A stretch of 64,000 nucleotides of DNA from the NCBI GenBank assembly GCA_029194535.1, contig JARFXR010000002.1:372001-436000 (forward strand), given 5' to 3'. The stretch is from Nitrospira sp. (GTDB lineage: Bacteria; Nitrospirota; Nitrospiria; Nitrospirales; Nitrospiraceae). Each line of letters starts with the position of its first letter. The first letter of the stretch is position 1. A program made the translations under genes and the position numbers. Under the pieces are notes generated by a model, which was given only the letters and a program-made list of their open reading frames with translations, was not told the DNA's origin and made no database searches. Shown here piece by piece: positions 47,864 through 54,631 of the stretch.

Positions 47864-47965
47864 GTCTCCAGCAAGGCCGCAGGGAGTGCGGATCGGAGGC
47901 GTACGTCTGAGAGTGTTGGGGAGTTCGTACGACTGAGAACGACGCTGGAGGCGTTTTTCAGAAGC
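47864..47965 (+). repeat. long palindromic repeat, copy C (after thi4)
   Basis: Starting at the thi4 stop, AGGTCTCCAGCAAGGCCGC and AGGGAGTG match copies A and B. GAGGCGTACG, TTCGTACGACTGAGAACG and GCTGGAGGCGTTTTTCAG complete the element. The arms CTCCAGC and GCTGGAG pair across about 80 bases. Its left end is less conserved than in the other copies and may run into the thi4 C-terminus. Confidence 0.7.
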
Positions 47966-47981
47966 TGCATCATCGCATCAT

Positions 47982-48497
47982 ATGGATGTTCAAGATTTTC
48001 TAGTACAAGGCGACGGCCGAGAAGAGGACAAACGGGAAGCCTGGGGTCTCTTCCAGCAGGCGTACGAGCGGCAGATGAAAGGCGAATTGGAAGAGGCCGT
48101 GTCGCTCTACCGACAATCCTTGTCCGCACATCCCACGGCGGAGGCGCACACGTTCCTGGGTTGGACCTACAGCTTCATGGGTCGGCTCGACGACGCCATC
48201 GACGAGTGCCACATGGCCATTGCGCGAGACCCGGAGTTCGGCAACCCCTACAACGACATCGGCGCCTATTTGATCGAGAAGGGTCAGTTCGAGGAGGCGA
48301 TCCCCTGGTTTCAGAAGGCGATGCAGGCGAAACGCTACGAGAGCCCGGCTTTTCCTCACTTGAACCTTGGAAGAGTCTACGAGAAGAAAGGTCAGTGGAC
48401 CGACGCAATCGAATCCTACAAGCAGGCCCTCCTTCTCAATCCGGACTACGTCTTAGCTAAGAAGTCGCTCGGACGACTGATCAGTTCATTGAATTGA
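47982..48497 (+). CDS. tetratricopeptide-repeat protein
   Basis: The 171-residue product is almost entirely TPR: about four units (AYERQMKGELEEAVSLYRQS, LGWTYSFMGRLDDAIDECHM, IGAYLIEKGQFEEAIPWFQK, LGRVYEKKGQWTDAIESYKQ). There is no signal peptide or membrane helix, so it should be a cytoplasmic adaptor. It is followed 46 bases later by a pseudo-receiver protein. No specific partner can be named. Confidence 0.85.
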   Translation: MDVQDFLVQGDGREEDKREAWGLFQQAYERQMKGELEEAVSLYRQSLSAHPTAEAHTFLGWTYSFMGRLDDAIDECHMAIARDPEFGNPYNDIGAYLIEKGQFEEAIPWFQKAMQAKRYESPAFPHLNLGRVYEKKGQWTDAIESYKQALLLNPDYVLAKKSLGRLISSLN

Positions 48498-48543
48498 AAC
48501 CGCCCGCGCTTCGCACTCACGATTCGGCAATGAGCTATTCCAG

Positions 48544-48936
48544 ATGACTCAGACCGACCATGCAACCGAGCCGACGATTCTGGTCGCGGTGACCGATATC
48601 TTCTTTTATACGAAGGTCCGCGATGCCCTGCGACCCAAAGGCTTTCGACTCGAACGTGCCCGCTCGCAGCAAGATATCGAGGGAATCTCATCGACCGGTT
48701 CGCCGGCCGCAGTCATTCTGAACATGAACGACGATGTCCTGAACGCGTTCCAAGCCCTCGAAACCTTGAAGGCCGCTGCTCGGACGAAGGTGGTCCCCAT
48801 CCTGGCGTTTGCCAATCATGAAGAAGTCGATACCTGGAATCGCGCCAAGTCGATGGGCGTGACGAAGATCGTCTCACGAAACGAGTTCTCGGCTCGTACA
48901 AAAGATCTCGTTGAGGAAATACTGTCGAACGTTTGA
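48544..48936 (+). CDS. pseudo-receiver domain protein (Asn at acceptor site)
   Basis: The 130-residue product has the fold of a stand-alone CheY-like receiver, but the acceptor position is Asn60 (AAVILNMNDD) and the N-terminal acidic pair is absent (ILVAVTDIFF). The C-terminal Lys position reads IVSRNEFS. It should not be phosphorylated by a histidine kinase. Such domains often act as protein-protein modules. It is encoded after the TPR gene on the same strand. Confidence 0.75.
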   Translation: MTQTDHATEPTILVAVTDIFFYTKVRDALRPKGFRLERARSQQDIEGISSTGSPAAVILNMNDDVLNAFQALETLKAAARTKVVPILAFANHEEVDTWNRAKSMGVTKIVSRNEFSARTKDLVEEILSNV

Positions 48937-49007
48937 TGCTGAATTTTGAGCTGGTTTCAATTCAGCGGTAATCGTGCAACATTAAACATTCACGACCGGA
49001 TATTTGT

Positions 49008-50102
49008 ATGCTGAAACAATCCCGCCTGTACGATCACCATACCGGCCTCGGCGCGACCTTTGAGGAAGTTACCGGTTGGAGCGTGCCCGCGCACTACGGC
49101 GACCCTCTCGCGGAACACCGGGCGGTACGGGAATTCGTGGGGCTGACTGACCTGTCGCACCGCGGCAAACTTCGGGTGACCGGCGACGACCGGATCAAGT
49201 GGCTGCAGAGCGTCATCAGCAACGATATCCTGTCTCTCCAACAGGGTCAGGGGCGCTACTCGAGCTTCCTGTCCCACAAGGGGAAAATGCTCACCTACTT
49301 CCGTGTGTATATGCAGACCGACGCCGTCATGCTGGAGGACGTCGGCGAGATCGGTGAGACGACGTACAGCGCGCTGCGGAAATTTCTGCTCTACGGCACC
49401 AAGGCCAAGATGGAAAACTGCGCGGAGAGTTGGGGGCTGTTGCTCGTGAGCGGTCCAAAAGCCGCGTCGACGGTGAGGGCCGCCTTTGGAACGGACGTGG
49501 CGGATCTAAAGCCCGTGAACTTTGTCTCCTCGATGATCGGCGGACAGTCCGCGCTGATCGTACGGACGGAGGAAACGGGTGAAGAGGATTATGAGATTCT
49601 ATTGCCCGCGGGCGGACTGATCACGGCCTGGGAGCGGTTGATGGAGGCCGGTCAGGCCTATGGGATCACGCCCATAGGCAGCCAGGCCCGTGAAGCGCTC
49701 CGCATCGAGGCAGGGATCCCGAAAGCCGGACCGGACTTGAACGATGAGATAGTCCCGCCCGAGGCGAACCTCGAAGGCAAAGCCTTCAGTCTCACCAAAG
49801 GATGCTACCCCGGCCAGGAAGTCGTCGCCCGCATGGACACCTACGGCAACGTCCGTCGCCATTTGGTCGGCCTGGTCGTCAAGGGTTCTGTGGTCCCGCC
49901 GCAGGGAGCCAAGCTCTTCAGCGGCGATCGCGAAGTGGGCTGGATCAGCAGCGCGACGCGATCCTCGCAGATCAAGGCCGTCATTGCGCTCGGATTTCCG
50001 CTTCGGGATTTCAGCACAGCCGACACCGTGCTCTCGGTCGAGATCGGCGGAACCCGCCTCGAGGCCACCGTTACCAGCCTCCCGTTCTACACAAAGGGAT
50101 AA
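49008..50102 (+). CDS. ygfZ: YgfZ/GcvT-type folate-binding protein
   Basis: The 364-residue product has the GcvT/YgfZ fold and the YgfZ hallmark KGCYPGQE (about residues 263-270), plus the N-terminal LTDLSHRGKLRVTGDD. YgfZ assists iron-sulfur cluster enzymes through folate. T-protein of glycine cleavage lacks the Cys-containing motif. No gcvH/gcvP genes are nearby, which supports the YgfZ reading. Confidence 0.85.
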   Translation: MLKQSRLYDHHTGLGATFEEVTGWSVPAHYGDPLAEHRAVREFVGLTDLSHRGKLRVTGDDRIKWLQSVISNDILSLQQGQGRYSSFLSHKGKMLTYFRVYMQTDAVMLEDVGEIGETTYSALRKFLLYGTKAKMENCAESWGLLLVSGPKAASTVRAAFGTDVADLKPVNFVSSMIGGQSALIVRTEETGEEDYEILLPAGGLITAWERLMEAGQAYGITPIGSQAREALRIEAGIPKAGPDLNDEIVPPEANLEGKAFSLTKGCYPGQEVVARMDTYGNVRRHLVGLVVKGSVVPPQGAKLFSGDREVGWISSATRSSQIKAVIALGFPLRDFSTADTVLSVEIGGTRLEATVTSLPFYTKG

Positions 50103-50496
50103 CCGTCCAACTGCGCAGCACAATCTCTTCCTGTTCCTTAGCGCACGCCTGTGGCCGGTTGGCCGGATATCCTGTGGGCTGATCACCGGATAGAAGGCAG
50201 GATTCGCAGCGTATCCAGCGGAGGTGCCAAACAGGTTCTGGCCCGGTTGTTCCGACACTCCTTTTAGTACCTTCCCGGATTCGAAGCTATACGCTTACCC
50301 CCGTTCCGGAGACCTCACCGGATCCGGCCAGGCATTGTGGCAATCCAGCCTTGACAGAACTCCTGAACACTTTGATACTTGCGGCGTTTGCGACAGCAAC
50401 TGCGTCGAGCAGGATCGTGCTATACCACCGCCAATCGATTCAGGGGCCAAGCGGTTCACGGTCTAGTTATGCATCTCACACCCGGAAGGTCGAGCT
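50103..50496. other. 394-base non-coding stretch left of the cassette-like region
   Basis: No convincing gene. A promoter candidate TTGACA (50351-50356) - 17 bases - GATACT (50374-50379) points toward the TIR-like gene and would give a leader of about 110 bases. Near 50104-50160 a GTCCAAC...GTTGGCC pair with little internal symmetry resembles an attC end only weakly. Confidence 0.4.
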
Positions 50497-51138
50497 ATGA
50501 ATGAGCTGAACGTGTTCGTCAGCGTCGGAGGGACCGCCACGGAGAAGCAGGAGACGTTTGTCCGGGCGGTGGAAGACCGGCTTCGGAGTGAAGGCTTGGT
50601 TCCGCATACGGTCGGCAGGAATACATTCAGTGCTGATGCGCCACTGAGGACTGTTACCGAGTTGTTGGACAGGTGTTCTGGAACCGTGGTCATCGCCCTC
50701 GAGCGTACGTACTTTGCCGCAGGAATTGAGAAGCGTGGTGGTGCGAAAGAGAGCGCCCTCACTGAGGTTAAGCTGCCCACACCATGGAATCATATCGAGG
50801 CTGCGATGTCCTACGCCCGCGGCCTCCCGCTCATGGTCATCGTCGAAGCTGGTCTGAAGAGCGAAGGACTGCTTGAGCGCGGTTATGACTGGTATGTGCA
50901 GTGGGTGACCCTCGAACCTACGTCGTTGACTTCCAACGAGTTCAACGGGGTTCTTGCCAGCTGGAAGCAGAAGATGTTGGGCGCGCCGAAGAAGGCAGTG
51001 TCGTCCAAGGCAGCGGCCGACATGACGGTTGCAGAACTGCTGGGCGGCTTGAAGCCCGTCCAACTGTGGTCCGTCCTCGGTGCGCTGGCAGCATTAGTCG
51101 CGGGCGCATTCGCTCTGGGTGGAAAACTATTTGGGTAA
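50497..51138 (+). CDS. TIR/deoxyribosyltransferase-like protein with C-terminal membrane helix
   Basis: The first 140 residues look like a Rossmann-type N-glycosidase fold. A VFVSVGG start and a DRCSGTVVIAL strand lead to WNHIEAAMSYARGLPLMVIV, which parallels the Glu-containing motif of nucleoside deoxyribosyltransferases and TIR-like NADases, here Glu101. Residues 189-208 form one hydrophobic helix (LWSVLGALAALVAGAFALGG). An NAD-cleaving or nucleotide-binding domain tethered to the membrane would suit a defence effector, but this is inference. No close family was recognised. Confidence 0.55.
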   Translation: MNELNVFVSVGGTATEKQETFVRAVEDRLRSEGLVPHTVGRNTFSADAPLRTVTELLDRCSGTVVIALERTYFAAGIEKRGGAKESALTEVKLPTPWNHIEAAMSYARGLPLMVIVEAGLKSEGLLERGYDWYVQWVTLEPTSLTSNEFNGVLASWKQKMLGAPKKAVSSKAAADMTVAELLGGLKPVQLWSVLGALAALVAGAFALGGKLFG

Positions 51139-51391
51139 TTCATTTTTGATGAACCGTCGCCTTCGGGAATCGAGATCTGGCATTCCGAATCGGGAGATGT
51201 CGCGAGAAAAGCAGTGACCGAAATTGATACGCCTGGGCTATTGACGGAAAGAAACTTGATTCTGAGTAAAATTCGCTGCTACCGGCTCACCAGTGGAGCC
51301 ATGGTAGTATTCCTTGCACCGAACCTGCGCATTAAGCCACTCAGGCCGGTGAATTCAGACGTTATGCGGCACACATACGAGGAGGTGTCTT
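51139..51391. other. non-coding stretch between the TIR-like gene and the broken coiled-coil gene
   Basis: No supported gene. It contains a strong GAGGAGG (51379-51385) and a GTTATGCG (51361-51368) whose exact complement CGCATAAC occurs at 51413-51420, a loose inverted pair around the start of the next gene. Confidence 0.35.
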
Positions 51392-52039
51392 ATCCGGTCC
51401 ACCACCGAGGAACGCATAACACTTATTGCAGCTGTTATCGCAGCCGCCGCGAGCATTACGTCAGCTGCTCTGACTAGCGGGACGGACCGCTCAGTCGCAT
51501 AGTTCACCGCGGTAGCTGCGGTTGAACGGGAAAGGGAGAGCTTCCGCCGCACACAGATTGATAGGCTCGTCAGCTCAGCTCTGGAGGCTGCTGTTCACCT
51601 GCACACGCAGTATGACGCTTCCCATAACGTTGCGTGGATCGCCGCTAATCCGGAACCGCCACTTGCCTCCCAAGCGTTTCAAAGCATCGAACAGATCCGG
51701 TTCGCCCTAGCGAGCTTGGTGGCCATGGGCGTAGTCCCTAAAGAGAAGTTAGATAGCGCCGATCGCTTGCTTTCGTCCCTCCGACTGGACTGGCATACGT
51801 TCTCCTCCACCCGCGCCGCGTACCGCGATGCGCTGAGGGCCGGGACAATAAAGATGTCAGGCCAAGCATCAGAAAAGGCCCGCGCGATCGACGAGCGCTA
51901 CTCGGAAAGTGCCAAGAAGTACGAGGGTCATTTGAGATCGTTGCGCGAACTTACCACGAGCATTAATGGTGCGATAGGGGGCTCTACTGCCGCCCAACTC
52001 AGCACTGGAGGAGCCACGCCGCAAGCCGCGCTCCCCTGA
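51392..52039 (+). pseudogene. membrane-anchored coiled-coil protein gene with non-ATG start and in-frame TAG
   Basis: One frame runs from an ATC six bases after GAGGAGG, reads RSTTEERITLIAAVIAAAAS (a membrane helix) and TSGTDRSVA, then TAG at 51500-51502. It continues FTAVAAVERERESFRRTQID, a helical region through about 52000 and stops at 52039. CAG to TAG is the likely change. Either the start (ATG to ATC) and the TAG are both mutations, or expression begins at a later GTG (51716). No family recognised. Confidence 0.6.
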
Positions 52040-52054
52040 GCTTTGGCGTTGGGG
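51992..52054 (+). other. attC-like recombination site, candidate 1
   Basis: GCCCAAC (51992-51998, fitting RYYYAAC) and GTTGGGG (52048-52054) form the outer complementary pair. CTCAG/CTGAG and GGAG/CTCC pair inside. Length 63 bases, at the 3' end of the broken gene, as in integron cassettes. The structure is imperfect and no integrase is in the window. Confidence 0.4.
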
Positions 52055-52233
52055 GGCAGAGCGGATATCATCGAGCGGCCGGAGTTACGGGGTCGGACCT
52101 TTCAGTCCGCAGGCGATCGACGATGCGCAGACAAGAGAGAGCGCCAAGCGTTCAAACGAACCGGTATTGACAGCAGCCTGCACAACCCGCATTCTTGCGC
52201 CGCGGGCGACTCTCACCTTCTGAAACACGCGTC

Positions 52234-52581
52234 ATGGAGCTCATCATCGTTCGAACGAGTGTGACAAAGGCCGATCTGAACGCCATGGCTCAGCAGCAGT
52301 TCGGCGATATGGTCAAGGCCGTTGTGGATATCGATCAGGTGATTATGCCCATCGGCGGGGAACTGCATTCCAACGAGGAAGCCATGCTCCTAGAGCAAGG
52401 CTCGCTGCAAAGACACCTGTGGGGCATCAATCTCTACCCTGAAAGGTCGGGCTCCGAATGGATTGAATTTGACTCGATGATCAATGTGCGCCCCTCCGGG
52501 GGAAACCGTTCTCGATACGTCGAGCGCGCGGAGACTCGCGACGCGGTCAGGGCCATCGTCAATCGCTTGGTACAAGGTTAA
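52234..52581 (+). CDS. DUF5674-family protein
   Basis: From the ATG at 52234 the product is 115 residues and matches a conserved small family I remember as DUF5674: MELIIVRTSVTKADLNAMAQ, FGDMVKAVVDIDQVIMPIGG, ELHSNEEAMLLEQGS, LWGINLYPERSGSEWIEF and INVRPSGGNRSRYVE. No function is established. It is followed eight bases later by a helical-bundle protein, an association I believe recurs elsewhere. Confidence 0.75.
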   Translation: MELIIVRTSVTKADLNAMAQQQFGDMVKAVVDIDQVIMPIGGELHSNEEAMLLEQGSLQRHLWGINLYPERSGSEWIEFDSMINVRPSGGNRSRYVERAETRDAVRAIVNRLVQG

Positions 52582-52589
52582 CACTCAGC

Positions 52590-52919
52590 ATGGCGCCCAT
52601 TCACGAGCAACTCGCCGCAGGACGCTGGCACACGCTGTCGCTCGTGGAGCAACTGGCCCATGTCCGCAGCGACGTGGCGCGAGCTGCGCGTTGGCATGGA
52701 AAGGATCAGCAGCGTTGCGAACGGGCCTTCGATCGAGCCCTGGAACTGCTGGATTTGACGATCGCGGACGAGCGGTGGAAAGGCCGGCGCAAAGAACTGA
52801 CCCGTGCGCGCAAACTGCTGTGCGATGCCATGTTCGGCGGGACCACCTACGGCAGTGATCTCGCCTCGCTTGACCGGTATTTTTTCCACTTCGCCATGGC
52901 GGCCAGAGCTGGTCGGTGA
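52590..52919 (+). CDS. small all-helical protein paired with DUF5674
   Basis: The 109-residue product is predicted from its heptad-like pattern to be a four-helix bundle: LSLVEQLAHVRSDVARAARW, CERAFDRALELLDLTIADER, RRKELTRARKLLCDAMFG and LASLDRYFFHFAMAARAGR. I do not know a named family. The tight spacing with the DUF5674 gene suggests a two-protein module. The following metallo-hydrolase starts 10 bases later. Confidence 0.65.
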   Translation: MAPIHEQLAAGRWHTLSLVEQLAHVRSDVARAARWHGKDQQRCERAFDRALELLDLTIADERWKGRRKELTRARKLLCDAMFGGTTYGSDLASLDRYFFHFAMAARAGR

Positions 52920-52929
52920 GGAGACCGAA

Positions 52930-53655
52930 ATGACGATCACGAACAAGCAATCCGGGACCAATATTCAGGAAGTTGCGGACGGGATCTACCGCATCAGTAC
53001 GCCGGTGATCATGTCGGGCAGCGGCTTTTCATTCAACCAGTATCTCATCGTGGACGACGAGCCACTGATTTTTCACACAGGGCCGCGGAAGCTGTTTCCG
53101 CTCGTGCACGAGGCGGTTACACGCGTGCTTCCGCCCCCACGACTTCGTCACATTGCCTTCTCACACGTCGAGGCTGACGAGTGCGGATCGCTCAATGAGT
53201 GGCTGGCCGCCGCCCCGCGGTCCGCGCCCCTATGCGGAACCGTTGCGGCGCTGGTCTCCATCAACGACCTTGCGGACCGACCGCCTCGAGCGCTCGCTGA
53301 CGGCGAGTTGCTCTCACTGGGAAAACACTCCGTCCGGTGGTTTGACACCCCTCACCTGCCGCACGCGTGGGAATGCGGCTTCCTAATGGAAGAAACGACC
53401 GGGACGCTTCTGTGCGGTGACCTCTTCACTCAGGGCGGCGCCGACAATCCGGCCATGACCGAGTCGGACATCCTCGGGCCGAGCGAGGCGTTCCGCCACG
53501 GAATGGACTATTTCTCGCATACAAAGCATGCGCGCCACATGCTGGAGCGATTGGCGTCCACTCGCCCAACAACACTCGCCTGCATGCACGGCAGCGCATG
53601 GCGCGGCGACGGCGCGAAGCTCTTGCGCGCGCTGGCTGCTGCGATCTGTATGTGA
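52930..53655 (+). CDS. metallo-beta-lactamase-fold di-iron (ODP-type) protein
   Basis: From the ATG at 52930 the 241-residue product has the HxExD metal motif of flavodiiron/ODP proteins (SHVEADEC, His79, Glu81, Asp83). It also has DTPHLPHAWECG with the next His, LLCGDLFTQGG with the bridging Asp and MHGSAWRGDG with the last His. It has no flavodoxin domain, so it fits stand-alone oxygen-binding di-iron proteins, which sense or reduce O2 or related molecules. Third gene of the cassette-like trio, followed by an attC-like dyad. Confidence 0.8.
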   Translation: MTITNKQSGTNIQEVADGIYRISTPVIMSGSGFSFNQYLIVDDEPLIFHTGPRKLFPLVHEAVTRVLPPPRLRHIAFSHVEADECGSLNEWLAAAPRSAPLCGTVAALVSINDLADRPPRALADGELLSLGKHSVRWFDTPHLPHAWECGFLMEETTGTLLCGDLFTQGGADNPAMTESDILGPSEAFRHGMDYFSHTKHARHMLERLASTRPTTLACMHGSAWRGDGAKLLRALAAAICM

Positions 53656-53660
53656 ACGAC

Positions 53661-53757
53661 GCCCAACAACGGGTTCCAGTAGACGCCCTTGCGCTGCTCG
53701 CTCGGGTGCCCGTGGCCGCTCCGCGGCCTCGGCGCGGCTGAACGCAGGCCTTGGTCC
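53661..53757 (+). other. attC-like recombination site, candidate 2 (degenerate)
   Basis: GCCCAACAACGGGTTCCAGT opens like a classical attC (RYYYAAC then GTTC.AG). The right side GGCGCGGCTGAACGCAGG then CTTGGTC resembles ...CTTAACTCAAGC GTTRRRY with two changes in the terminal heptamer. GTTCcAGtagaCGCC pairs roughly with GGCGCGGCTGAAC. It directly follows the MBL-fold gene. Confidence 0.45.
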
Positions 53758-53784
53758 TCCCTGTTTCCAGGATCGTCCGAGTGC

Positions 53785-54267
53785 TCAGCGTTCTGGGTTA
53801 CGTGCAGCGGAAACGGCCCGGGCAAACGCCAGCAAGCTCTTGCGCTCGTCTTCATCTAACGCCAATAGGAGATGCGTTTCCTCGGCGTGCATCAGGCGCA
53901 GGCTCAGAAACGGCTCTTCGCGGCGCTTTTCCCGGTTATCCCACATCGCGTCGATCACTTGGACCTTATCGAGCTGCCCGACGGACAGCACGTCGTAGCG
54001 AAAATAGGAGTCCCCGATGACGATGTCGAAGACAACGTTGCCGGCCGTAAGCAGGATGAGATTGAAGCGCCCCTGTTCTTCATAACCCTCCGGCAGAAAC
54101 TTGTTGATGTGACACAGCGCCACTTTGCGGTCTCCCAATGCAGCGCGAACCTTTTCCTTGAGCGCCGGGTAGTCGATCTGCAAGGCTTTCTCATCGGGGC
54201 TTGTGGCTGCCACCGCCGCCGCCTGTGCTTTTTCGAAAATTTCATCCGCCGACATCAACCCTGCCAT
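53785..54267 (-). CDS. conserved-looking hypothetical protein
   Basis: A 160-residue soluble protein with no signal or membrane segment. It has an N-terminal helix, then strands KVALCHINKFLPEGYEEQGR, FNLILLTAGNVVFDIVIGDS and YFRYDVLSVGQLDKVQV, ending in a helical SLLAFARAVSAARNPE. The strand-rich middle resembles a PH-like or small beta-barrel fold, but I cannot name a family. A 36-base gap precedes it downstream of the small membrane protein gene on the same strand. Confidence 0.7.
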   Translation of the reverse strand: MAGLMSADEIFEKAQAAAVAATSPDEKALQIDYPALKEKVRAALGDRKVALCHINKFLPEGYEEQGRFNLILLTAGNVVFDIVIGDSYFRYDVLSVGQLDKVQVIDAMWDNREKRREEPFLSLRLMHAEETHLLLALDEDERKSLLAFARAVSAARNPER

Positions 54268-54302
54268 AAATTATTCTCCTCTTTTCTTTGCTCTATGAGT
54301 TG

Positions 54303-54551
54303 TCACTGATGCTGCTGCCGCGCGCGCACCGCTCGAATCACTCCAAGAATTCCCAAGGCGGCCCATGCGAACTCCAACAGAATGAAACCGGCCCGGCCGT
54401 CGGCGATCGCGACCACTCCCAAGAGCAGCGATCCCACGATGTTCAGGGTGAGGTAGCCGGAATGGAGCTCGCGCCAAATTCCGCTCTGATTGAGTCCGTA
54501 CGCCGCCAACACCATCAGCGCCCCGACCACCGAAATGAACTGTAGCAGCAT
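54303..54551 (-). CDS. small membrane protein of the CBU_0592 type
   Basis: The 82-residue product has three hydrophobic helices: FISVVGALMVLAAYGLNQSG, GYLTLNIVGSLLLGVVAIAD and FILLEFAWAALGILGVIRAV. The pattern with YGLNQ and the small polar loop matches the CBU_0592-like family of unknown function. It is transcribed just before the 53785-54267 gene and shares its strand. Confidence 0.75.
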   Translation of the reverse strand: MLLQFISVVGALMVLAAYGLNQSGIWRELHSGYLTLNIVGSLLLGVVAIADGRAGFILLEFAWAALGILGVIRAVRARQQHQ

Positions 54552-54631
54552 GAATGAACGATATGGCCCTTCACGGGTCGGTAAAGGTGGTTACCGTAAC
54601 CGGTTGGCCGCCGGGAATGCAAGGGTCTTGG

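Noticed and set aside
50104-50160. GTCCAAC...GTTGGCC as a third attC
   Set aside because: The ends differ at the terminal bases and there is no convincing inner pairing; kept only as a weak remark.
51361-51420. GTTATGCG...CGCATAAC as an attC site
   Set aside because: attC needs RYYYAAC on the left and GTTRRRY on the right; here the order is reversed on both strands.
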